A stretch of 37,006 nucleotides of DNA from Planctomycetota bacterium (lineage in GTDB: Bacteria; Planctomycetota; UBA1135; GCA-002686595): assembly GCA_004357655.1 (NCBI GenBank), contig SMVQ01000125.1:1-37006 (forward strand), read 5' to 3'. Under the pieces are notes generated by a model. The model was not told the origin of the DNA, made no database searches, and worked only from the letters and a program-made list of their open reading frames with translations. Made by a program: the position numbers and the translations under genes. Numbering within the stretch: position 1 is the stretch's first letter; every line of letters begins with the position of its first letter. Below are positions 8,636-14,945 of this stretch, piece by piece.

Positions 8636-8663
8636 AGTGTATCGGCGGCGAGGGGGCATTCAA
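8636..8663 (-). promoter_or_regulatory. Candidate housekeeping promoter of the mre operon
   Basis: On the minus strand TTGAAT (8658-8663) and TACACT (8636-8641) are separated by 16 bp, 64 bases or more before the mreB ATG; transcription would begin near 8629 and leave a leader of roughly 60 nt. It has the same spacing and -10 form as the promoter at 10121-10148. The surrounding stretch 8572-8869 holds no gene; it also includes a run of nine G (8690-8698) and a hairpin at 8815-8846. Confidence 0.45.
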
Positions 8664-8814
8664 GCGGGCGGAGCGGGACTCGTGGGCACGGGGGGGGGCG
8701 GCCGAGATGCCCGGCGCCCAGCCACGCCGGGCGACGACCTCTAGGAATGCGGTTCTGCTCCCAGCCGATCATGGGCCCGGCCGGTCGAGACGCCTCCGGC
8801 CGCGATGGAACGAG

Positions 8815-8846
8815 CGCGGGCCGCGCCTCGGAGGGCACGGCCCGCG
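8815..8846 (-). terminator. Candidate hairpin after the 78-residue protein gene
   Basis: Perfect 9-bp arms CGCGGGCCG (8815-8823) and CGGCCCGCG (8838-8846) with a 14-base loop lie 24 bases downstream of the stop codon at 8870, between that transcript and the mre promoter. The position suits a terminator, but there is no U tract, so it is only a candidate. Confidence 0.35.
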
Positions 8847-8869
8847 TGAAATCCGGGTCGGACGGGGTC

Positions 8870-9106
8870 CTACTTGAAGAACATGCCGCCGCCGTAGTGG
8901 GTCCCCCAGTCGTAGTCGACGAGGAGGATCGAGACGACCAGCAGGAGCGCGGTGACGATGGCGATGCCGTCGTCGATGCCCAGGCCCTTGCCCTCCTCGA
9001 CCACCTCGATCGCTGCGGTGGCCGGGGCCTCCTTCTTGCGCGAGGTCGCGCGGGGCGTGCGGCCCCCGCTTCTTCCGGAACCCGATTTGGAGCGACTGGG
9101 TGCCAT
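8870..9106 (-). CDS. Small membrane protein of unknown function (78 residues)
   Basis: I do not recognise a family. The protein begins with a basic, Ser/Gly/Arg-rich stretch (1-30), has a short acidic linker (EVVEEGKGLGIDDG, 34-47), one hydrophobic helix (IAIVTALLLVVSILLV, 48-63) and a short end YDWGTHYGGGMFFK, which would face the periplasm if the basic part stays inside. A GAAAGG ribosome-binding sequence precedes the ATG. It starts 27 bases after the stop of the coiled-coil membrane protein and is very likely co-transcribed with it. The presence of a good ribosome site, a clear helix and conserved codon bias make it a real gene rather than noise; function is unknown. Confidence 0.7.
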   Translation of the reverse strand: MAPSRSKSGSGRSGGRTPRATSRKKEAPATAAIEVVEEGKGLGIDDGIAIVTALLLVVSILLVDYDWGTHYGGGMFFK

Positions 9107-9133
9107 CTTGGTGCCTTTCGTGGGCTCGGGGCC

Positions 9134-9994
9134 TTAGAGGCGGGTGGAGGCGAGGTCGCCCTGGCCGATGGTCTGGCCGTCCACCGTGCGGATGACGATC
9201 GCCGAGCACATGCCGGCCTGGACGTTCTCGACGCGGGCCTGCCCTTTGTACTGGCTGCCCCTGTGGATCTCGAAAGTGAAGCCGCGCTTCACCCCGTGCT
9301 CCTCGCCCTTGTTGATCGCGATGAGGCTCATGTCGTTACCGAGCGCGACGACCTGCAGCACGGCGCCGTCGATGAGCGGCATCGGCATGAGGTCCGCGAG
9401 CTTCGTCCCCGTGGCTTCCGCCAGGGTCTGGAGCTGGGCGTCGAGGTTGGCGTTCGCCTTGCGGAGGGTCTCGCGGTCGATCTCGAGGTCGACGATCGAC
9501 TTGCTCGCCGCGGTGAGCTGCTCATCAGCCGTGCGCTGGGCATCGAGGGCCGTCTCCTTGGCGTCCTCCGCGTCCCGCTTAGCGCTCGTGGCCTCGGCGA
9601 CCGCGGAGTTGGCCTGTTCCAGGCGCTGGACGTTCTGGCGGTTGGTCTCGTCGTAGTTGGCGAGCGTCTCCTTGATCGCCGACACATCGGCGTTGAGCGT
9701 GTTGTTGCGGCGCCGCTCGGTCTCGTAGTCCGTCTTGAGCCGGTCCATCTCCGCCTTGAAGCCGTCGCGCTGTTCCCGCAGGCTGGAACTCGAACTCTCG
9801 AGCTGGGCGATCTGCGCGGTGAGGTCCCCGAGCTCCACTTCCTTGGTCTCGCGGTACTGGTCGTGCTCGTCGCGCTTGTCTTCGAACTGGCCTTTGAAGT
9901 CCTGGCTCGAAGCGAGGTTGTTCGACGCGAATCCAAGGAAGACCGCGGAGAGGACGAGGTTGAGAACGATGAATATCCGGCCGATCGGGCTCAT
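9134..9994 (-). CDS. Membrane-anchored coiled-coil protein with C-terminal beta-domain
   Basis: A 286-residue protein with no name I can give. It has one N-terminal membrane helix (about 5-24, RIFIVLNLVLSAVFLGFAS), a long coiled coil (about 30-195) dense in Glu, Ala, Gln, Leu and Arg, and a compact C-terminal part (205-286) with IDGAVLQVVALGNDMSLIAI, NKGEEHGVKRGFTFEIHR and GQGD. That tail resembles the beta-rich C-terminal domain seen in FlgT-type and some MreC-like envelope proteins ('..V..V....v.In.G...GVk.Gd.F.v.r'). The architecture, helix then coiled coil then beta-domain, is the same as in MreC, and the gene lies just upstream of the mre operon on the same strand. A periplasmic scaffold role is inference. 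It has its own strong promoter (10121-10148) with a leader of about 120 nt. Confidence 0.75.
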   Translation of the reverse strand: MSPIGRIFIVLNLVLSAVFLGFASNNLASSQDFKGQFEDKRDEHDQYRETKEVELGDLTAQIAQLESSSSSLREQRDGFKAEMDRLKTDYETERRRNNTLNADVSAIKETLANYDETNRQNVQRLEQANSAVAEATSAKRDAEDAKETALDAQRTADEQLTAASKSIVDLEIDRETLRKANANLDAQLQTLAEATGTKLADLMPMPLIDGAVLQVVALGNDMSLIAINKGEEHGVKRGFTFEIHRGSQYKGQARVENVQAGMCSAIVIRTVDGQTIGQGDLASTRL

Positions 9995-10120
9995 GCTCTT
10001 ACCTGAAGGAATAGGGTCGTTCCGCTGAGCGACCGAGAGGGGGGATGGGGCGATTCCTGTCGAGCTGTCGGGCAGCGATGGCCTTGGAAAGGCCGTGCCA
10101 CCAACGAATGAGGGCGGGCG

Positions 10121-10148
10121 AGTATAGCAGTGCGAGAGGGTCGGTCAA
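10121..10148 (-). promoter_or_regulatory. Strong sigma-70-type promoter whose -35 box overlaps the lnt stop codon
   Basis: TTGACC (10143-10148) and TATACT (10121-10126), each five of six bases from consensus, are separated by 16 bp on the minus strand. The lnt TGA (10145-10147) lies inside the -35 box. Transcription would start near 10113 and run about 120 nt before the ATG at 9994. It separates expression of the coiled-coil/78-residue pair from moeA-lnt. Confidence 0.65.
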
Positions 10149-12067
10149 GATTCACTCGGAGCGCGCCCGGCGTCCGGATGCGGCCTAGCCGATCGACCGA
10201 CCCCGGTAACCGGGCGCCGGCCCGCAATCGCGAGGAACAAGGCGATTCCGGCCCACCAGGCCCCGATCTGCCAGCGCTCGGTCCGGACGTAGAAGGTCTT
10301 CGGGGCTGCTCCTGAAGCATCCCGGACCGGGATCGGGACCGTCGCTCGCAGGGTGCCGCGGACCATCTTGCGCCGGCCGTCCAGCTCGAGCAGCGCCACG
10401 TCCCGGCCCTCCGGATCGATCACGATCGAGATCCCGGCGTTGGCGACCCGCACCAGCGAGCGTCCGGTCATGATCGCGCGCAGCCGCGAGAAGGCCACCA
10501 TCTGATCCATCTCGACCCCGGTCTCGTACCAGGCCTCGTTGCTCGCGATCAGGTGGAAGTCGACCTCGCCCTCGCGCACGGGGACCGTGTAGGGCCCGTC
10601 GAAGGCGTTGTCGAAGCAGACCGTGGTCGCGATGCGGACCCGCCCGCGCTGCGTCCGGAGCGACAGGACCTCCGTCCGCTCACCGGGCAGCATGTCGGGG
10701 ATGTAGCCCCCCACCGCCTTCGCCACCCGGCGCACGGCGTCCCAGCGCTCGAGCCCGGCCATGTATTCCGCGCCGGGCACGAGCTGGACCTTGGCGGCCG
10801 GAGCGCTGCGGTTGTGGAGGCCGTCCGGCTCCCACAGGAAGACGGCGTTCTGGCGGCGGATCGCCCCGTCCTCGACGAAAAAGTACACCGCCCCGGCGAG
10901 GAAGCTCGTGCCCTCCGGCAACATCGCCTCCCCGTCGAGCACGCCCTGCGCCCAGGCGTGCCCGGAGCGCGCGAGCTCCTCGAAGCGCGCGGCGATCACG
11001 CGCGCGAGGAGCTTGCGCTCGCCGAAGAGGACGGCCTGCACGCACCCCATCTCCCACAGGACCATGTTCGTGATGTGCTCCACGTCGAGCCTGTGCTCCG
11101 TCCAGGGGAGCGGCCGCGCGCCGCTCCGGAACGCAGCCGCGAGGCCCGCCTCCGTGACCGGCGAGATGAGCATCGCCTCCCCCCATGCGACGAGGTCGGG
11201 GGTGGGCTCGCCCGCCGCGCGGATCTCCGCCAGACCTTCGGCCGTCAAGCTGCAGACGTCCGCGTAGTACTCGCGGAACGGGTCCGCGGCAAAGTTCTTG
11301 CGCTCCTGGGCGATCGCCGGCTGGACGATCATCACGCGCGGCCCGTCGATCGTCTCGGGGGCCGAGGTCGCGTAGGACAGCGCGATGACGGTGACGACCG
11401 GCGCGAGCCCGAAGAGCGTACACGTGCGCCGCGAGAACGGCGCCGGGTGCGCCGCATCGGCGCCCTTGATCCGGCGCAGGTCCGCGAACCAGCCTCCGAA
11501 CGCCGCGAACATGTACGAGAGGCCCCAGACGCCGAAGATCCGCGCGCTCCCCGCGAGCCAGCCGGTGTCGTGCGCCATCGTCCCAAGCCGGATCCAGCCG
11601 ACGCTGAGCGGGTGCGGCAGGTACCAGCGCAGCATCTCGAACGCCATCCAGGCGACGGGCACCGCGAGGGCGAGGGGCACCCGGCGCGCGAGGCGGCGCA
11701 GCACGACGCCGCCGAGGGCGAAGTAGAGCGCGAGCACCATCGAGATGGGCACGGTGATGCCGGGCACGACGTGGCAGAGCCAACCGAAGACGAGCGCGAG
11801 CCCGAGCGTGCCCGCGAGCCACTCGGCGAGGAAGGCCTTCGGTCCCGGGCGGCTGCACCAGAGTCCCCATGGCGCCAGCGCCAGGAAGGCGATGTGCCCG
11901 AAGCCGCCCGCCCGGCCGATGCCCGGCGTCGAGAAGTAGAACAACAGCCACGTGCCGAGCGCCGCGAGGAACCGGACCCCGAACGGAACGGAATTCGCAC
12001 CGCGGGCTGCAACCGAACCCGATGTGGCGGAGTCACTCTCCTCCATGGGGGCGCGACGGTCGGACAT
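10145..12067 (-). CDS. lnt: Apolipoprotein N-acyltransferase
   Basis: Transfers the third acyl chain to the N-terminal cysteine of lipoproteins at the periplasmic face of the inner membrane. The 640-residue protein has an N-terminal set of about six membrane helices (30-240), a carbon-nitrogen-hydrolase domain, and a last helix (600-617). The catalytic triad is visible: E297 in WGEAM, K426 in AKVQLVPGAEY and C484 in TTVCFDNAFDG, matching E267, K335 and C387 of E. coli. The distance from E297 to the next core strand (FLAGAVYFF, from 389) is about 50 residues longer than in E. coli Lnt, so there is an insertion near the active site. The ATG at 12067 lies nine bases after the moeA stop, so the two genes are probably co-transcribed. 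Its presence supports a diderm cell with triacylated lipoproteins; two candidate lipoproteins occur in this window. Confidence 0.93.
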   Translation of the reverse strand: MSDRRAPMEESDSATSGSVAARGANSVPFGVRFLAALGTWLLFYFSTPGIGRAGGFGHIAFLALAPWGLWCSRPGPKAFLAEWLAGTLGLALVFGWLCHVVPGITVPISMVLALYFALGGVVLRRLARRVPLALAVPVAWMAFEMLRWYLPHPLSVGWIRLGTMAHDTGWLAGSARIFGVWGLSYMFAAFGGWFADLRRIKGADAAHPAPFSRRTCTLFGLAPVVTVIALSYATSAPETIDGPRVMIVQPAIAQERKNFAADPFREYYADVCSLTAEGLAEIRAAGEPTPDLVAWGEAMLISPVTEAGLAAAFRSGARPLPWTEHRLDVEHITNMVLWEMGCVQAVLFGERKLLARVIAARFEELARSGHAWAQGVLDGEAMLPEGTSFLAGAVYFFVEDGAIRRQNAVFLWEPDGLHNRSAPAAKVQLVPGAEYMAGLERWDAVRRVAKAVGGYIPDMLPGERTEVLSLRTQRGRVRIATTVCFDNAFDGPYTVPVREGEVDFHLIASNEAWYETGVEMDQMVAFSRLRAIMTGRSLVRVANAGISIVIDPEGRDVALLELDGRRKMVRGTLRATVPIPVRDASGAAPKTFYVRTERWQIGAWWAGIALFLAIAGRRPVTGVGRSARPHPDAGRAPSES

Positions 12068-12076
12068 CGGCGGGCG

Positions 12077-13285
12077 TCAGCGGAGGGGCCGGAAGGACAC
12101 GATGGCGCCGCGCTCGAGGGTCTCCCCCGGAGGGACGACCGCCATCCCGTCCGCGGCGGCGAGCCCGACGATGTCGGCCGAGCTCGACCAGTCGAGCGGG
12201 GTGAGGGCGAGCACGCCGCCCGCGTCCTCGGTGACCCGCACCGGCAGGTTCTGCTGGCGGGGGTTCGGCCGCGGGGACGGGCCCTCCCAGCGCCCGAGCC
12301 GCAGGCGCTCCCGCCACTCTTCGGGGTCCGCCCCGCCCATCTTCGCGAGCGCGGGCCGGACGAAGACCTCGTGGCAGATCAGGCACGAGACGGGATTGCC
12401 GGGGAGCCCGAAGACGGGCCGCTGCCCGCGCATCCCGAACCAGATCGGCTTGCCGGGCTTGATCGCGACTTTGTGGAAGACCTGGCGGACGCCCAGCCGC
12501 ACGAACACGTCGGCGACGAGGTCGTACGCGCCCATGCTCACTCCGCCGGTCGTGATCACGAGGTCGGACTCCTCGAGCGCCGCGCCGAAACGCCGCTCGA
12601 GCTCCGCGGGCTCGTCGGTGACGAGCCCGACGTCGACGATCTCGGCGCCCGCACGGCGCGCCAAGCCTGCTAGATGGAGGGTGTTGCCCTCCCATATCTG
12701 TCCCTCCGTGAGCGGCGTACCCGGTCGCACGAGCTCGTCGCCCGTCGTGAGGATGGCGACGCGCGGACGCCGGTAGACGGCCACCGGGTCGCGCCCCACG
12801 GAGGCCAGGACGGAGAGGTCCGTCGGTGTCAGGCGGCGCCCCCCCCCGAGCGCGAGCGCGCCGCGGGCCAGGTCGGCCCCCCGGTTACAAATGTTTTGCC
12901 CCGGTTTCGGCGCATCCTCGAGGGCGACGGCAGCACCATGGGAGGTGCTCTTTTCCACGATCACGACTGCGTCGCAGGCCTCCGGCACGACGGCGCCCGT
13001 GTAGATCGCCACGCAGCTCCCCGGCTCGATGGATCCCTCGTACGGCCCTCCGGCGCGGGCCTCGCCGACGACGACCAGGCGCGTCTCTCCGGCGACCCCG
13101 AAGTCGGCACAACGCACGGCGAAGCCGTCCATGGCGCTCTTCCGGAACGGCGGGAGGTCCACCCCCGAGACGACATCCTGCGCGAGGACCCGGTCGACCG
13201 CCTCGAGCAGGGGCACCGGCTCCACATCCCCGAGGGGCTCGACGCAGGCGAGAATCTCGAGCATGGCCTCCGCGGGGGTGCGCAT
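12077..13285 (-). CDS. moeA: Molybdopterin molybdotransferase MoeA
   Basis: Inserts molybdate into adenylated molybdopterin to complete the molybdenum cofactor. From the ATG at 13285 the protein has 402 residues. Family blocks are DLPPFRKSAMDGFAV (43-57), PGQNICNRGAD (128-138), ILTTGDELVRPG (178-189), TTGGVSMGAYDLV (245-257) with D255 at the position of an essential acidic residue, IKPGKPIWFG, and FGLPGNPVSCL (292-302). The frame is open 40 codons further upstream but that part is not MoeA-like. A run of nine G (C on the plus strand, 12839-12847) encodes Gly147-149. A -10-like TACACT sits six bases before the ATG, so the message may lack a leader. Lnt follows nine bases downstream; no functional link between the two is known to me. 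Confidence 0.95.
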   Translation of the reverse strand: MRTPAEAMLEILACVEPLGDVEPVPLLEAVDRVLAQDVVSGVDLPPFRKSAMDGFAVRCADFGVAGETRLVVVGEARAGGPYEGSIEPGSCVAIYTGAVVPEACDAVVIVEKSTSHGAAVALEDAPKPGQNICNRGADLARGALALGGGRRLTPTDLSVLASVGRDPVAVYRRPRVAILTTGDELVRPGTPLTEGQIWEGNTLHLAGLARRAGAEIVDVGLVTDEPAELERRFGAALEESDLVITTGGVSMGAYDLVADVFVRLGVRQVFHKVAIKPGKPIWFGMRGQRPVFGLPGNPVSCLICHEVFVRPALAKMGGADPEEWRERLRLGRWEGPSPRPNPRQQNLPVRVTEDAGGVLALTPLDWSSSADIVGLAAADGMAVVPPGETLERGAIVSFRPLR

Positions 13286-13291
13286 AGGCGC

Positions 13292-13297
13292 AGTGTA
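13292..13297 (-). promoter_or_regulatory. Possible -10 element of moeA (leaderless transcript)
   Basis: TACACT on the minus strand is separated from the moeA ATG (13285) by only six bases, so a transcript starting seven or so bases downstream would begin at or next to the start codon. The best -35 candidate, TTGCTC (13317-13322), is 19 bp away, which is long. The hexamer and its following GC match the mre operon promoter. Confidence 0.25.
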
Positions 13298-13492
13298 GCG
13301 TGCGGGACAGGGCCGCGAGCAACGCCCAGATCGCGTACTTTCCTTCTGGCCCCCCGTGGCCGCGTCGGCCGGGGCGCTCCCATAATACGACCTCATGAAA
13401 CCCAAGACCTGGATCCTTGCCGCCCGGAGTGGAGCTCACGACTCGCAGAGAAGTGCCTGGATCCGCGCCGGCGGCGACGCGGGTTCCCCTTC

Positions 13493-13537
13493 GGACGACC
13501 CTGAGGGGTCGTCCCTATCCGCCTTCGGTGGACAGGG
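13493..13537 (+). promoter_or_regulatory. Two adjacent hairpins in the leader of the efflux operon
   Basis: GGACGACCC (13493-13501) and GGGTCGTCC (13506-13514) form a perfect 9-bp stem with loop TGAG. A second stem pairs 13513-13523 with 13527-13537, closing a TTC loop with one mismatch and one G-T pair. The two share bases 13513-13514, so they compete at their edge. They lie 26-70 bases before the ATG of the fusion protein. A CATAAT hexamer at 13381-13386 could be a -10 element for this transcript but has no good -35 partner. The whole divergent spacer 13286-13562 holds no other gene. Confidence 0.4.
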
Positions 13538-13562
13538 GCGCACCCCGCCGAGAATCCCCCGC

Positions 13563-14945
13563 ATGAGCATCCAAGCGCCTCGCCAGCCCGAATCCCGCCC
13601 CTCCCGAAGGCGCCGTGCGATTCACCACGGACTGCTCGCGCTCGGCGCGTCGCTCGGTGGAGCGCACGCCTGTTCGCCACCGCCGGACGCGCCGCAGACC
13701 AAGCTCGCCGGCGAAGTCCGCCCCAAGGAGAAGACGCGAGTGCTCGTCGCGCCGATCGAGGTGCGCGAGATGCTGCGCACGCTCACGACGACGACGGACG
13801 TCGAGTCGAAGAACGAGATCGAGGTCTTCCCGCGCACGGCCGGCGTCGCGGTGGAGGTGCGCGTCGAGGAGGCCGATCGCGTGGAGGCCGGGCAGGTGCT
13901 CGCGGTCCTCGACCAGCGCGACGCGCTCGCGGGGCTCGCCGATGCGGAGATGGAGCTGCGCGTTGCGCGGGAGAGCCGGCCCAAGCTCGCGATCTCCAAG
14001 TCCGACGCAGAGGAGCGAGTCGCGCGCGCCAAGCTCACCTGGGAACAGGCCGTCCGCGACGTCGAACGCAACGAGGGCGCTGGGCTCATCAGCCAGAGCG
14101 AGCTCGACCGGATCGCCCTGACGCGCGATCAGGCATTCCGGGATCACGAGACCTCGAAGCTCGCCCATGCGACGTGCGTCCAGGATGTAAAGGCGGGAGC
14201 AACCGCGGTGGACCGCGCCGCGCTCTCCGTCGAACGCGCGAAGCTGATGCTCTCCTACACGGAGATCGTCGCGCCGTTCGCCGGCTCGATCGCGGCTCGG
14301 ACGATCAAGGTCGGTGATTCGGTCAGCGCCGCCGCGAGCGCCTTCGTGCTCACGGACCCCGAGAACCTGCGCGCGATCTTCGGCCGGCCGCAGCGCGAGC
14401 TGCCCTTGTTCCAGCGGAGCCGCGCCGGAATGAACGGTGAGGGCGGGGATCCGATCGAGATCACGGTCACGGCCGAGGCCATCCCCGACGTGACCTTCGC
14501 AGGCACAATCGAGCTGATCAGCCCGACGATCGACCCGACGAACGGTTCGTTCCGGATCACGGTCGCCCTCGAACAACCGACAGAGGAGAGCGGCCGCGCG
14601 CGCCTCGCGCCCGGGATGCTCGTGCGCCTCGCGATCGTCACCGAGCGTCACGAGAAGGCGCTCGTCGTCCCGAAGCGCGCGGTGCTGCGGGAGGGCGACG
14701 CGACCGTGGTCTTCGTGATCGCGGACGGCGTCGCACACCGGGTTCCCGTCCGCGAGGGGTTCTCGAACGACGCGAGCGTCGAGCTGTTCGCCGCCACCCC
14801 CGGCGGTCTGAACGTCGGGGACCTCGTGGTCGTCGTCGGCAACCGCGACCTCGAGGAAGGCTCCGAGGTCATCGCCGAGCCCTGGGGCGAAGCCGCCGAA
14901 GCGGATTCGACCCGTGCGGACGCCGGAGCGGCGGAGTCCCGCTGA
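13563..14945 (+). CDS. RND efflux periplasmic adaptor (membrane fusion protein)
   Basis: Adaptor that joins an RND pump to an outer-membrane channel. From ATG 13563 it has 460 residues. The N-terminus has an arginine run (SRRRRAI, 14-20), a hydrophobic stretch and a cysteine at C37 in GGAHACS, so it may be a lipoprotein, possibly Tat-exported; the lipobox is weak. The HlyD/AcrA order follows: barrel-sandwich half ending in VLAVLDQRD, helical hairpin (about 120-215), second lipoyl half with LMLSYTEIVAPFAGSIAARTI (conserved 'T.i.APF.G' motif), beta-barrel with PTIDPTNGSFRI and LAPGMLVRLAI, and a membrane-proximal end with VPKRAVL. The frame is open back to an ATG at 13395, but that extension is not family-like and contains the two hairpins. 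Its stop lies 32 bases inside the next gene if that starts at GTG 14914. Confidence 0.9.
   Translation: MSIQAPRQPESRPSRRRRAIHHGLLALGASLGGAHACSPPPDAPQTKLAGEVRPKEKTRVLVAPIEVREMLRTLTTTTDVESKNEIEVFPRTAGVAVEVRVEEADRVEAGQVLAVLDQRDALAGLADAEMELRVARESRPKLAISKSDAEERVARAKLTWEQAVRDVERNEGAGLISQSELDRIALTRDQAFRDHETSKLAHATCVQDVKAGATAVDRAALSVERAKLMLSYTEIVAPFAGSIAARTIKVGDSVSAAASAFVLTDPENLRAIFGRPQRELPLFQRSRAGMNGEGGDPIEITVTAEAIPDVTFAGTIELISPTIDPTNGSFRITVALEQPTEESGRARLAPGMLVRLAIVTERHEKALVVPKRAVLREGDATVVFVIADGVAHRVPVREGFSNDASVELFAATPGGLNVGDLVVVVGNRDLEEGSEVIAEPWGEAAEADSTRADAGAAESR

Noticed and set aside
10553-12673. 706-codon open frame on the plus strand opposite lnt and moeA
   Set aside because: It runs across two well-supported genes and their boundary, which a real gene would be unlikely to do.
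13395-13562. Upstream ATG extending the efflux adaptor by 56 residues
   Set aside because: The added residues lack a signal sequence or adaptor similarity and include the hairpins; the ATG at 13563 places the basic and hydrophobic signal region at the N-terminus.
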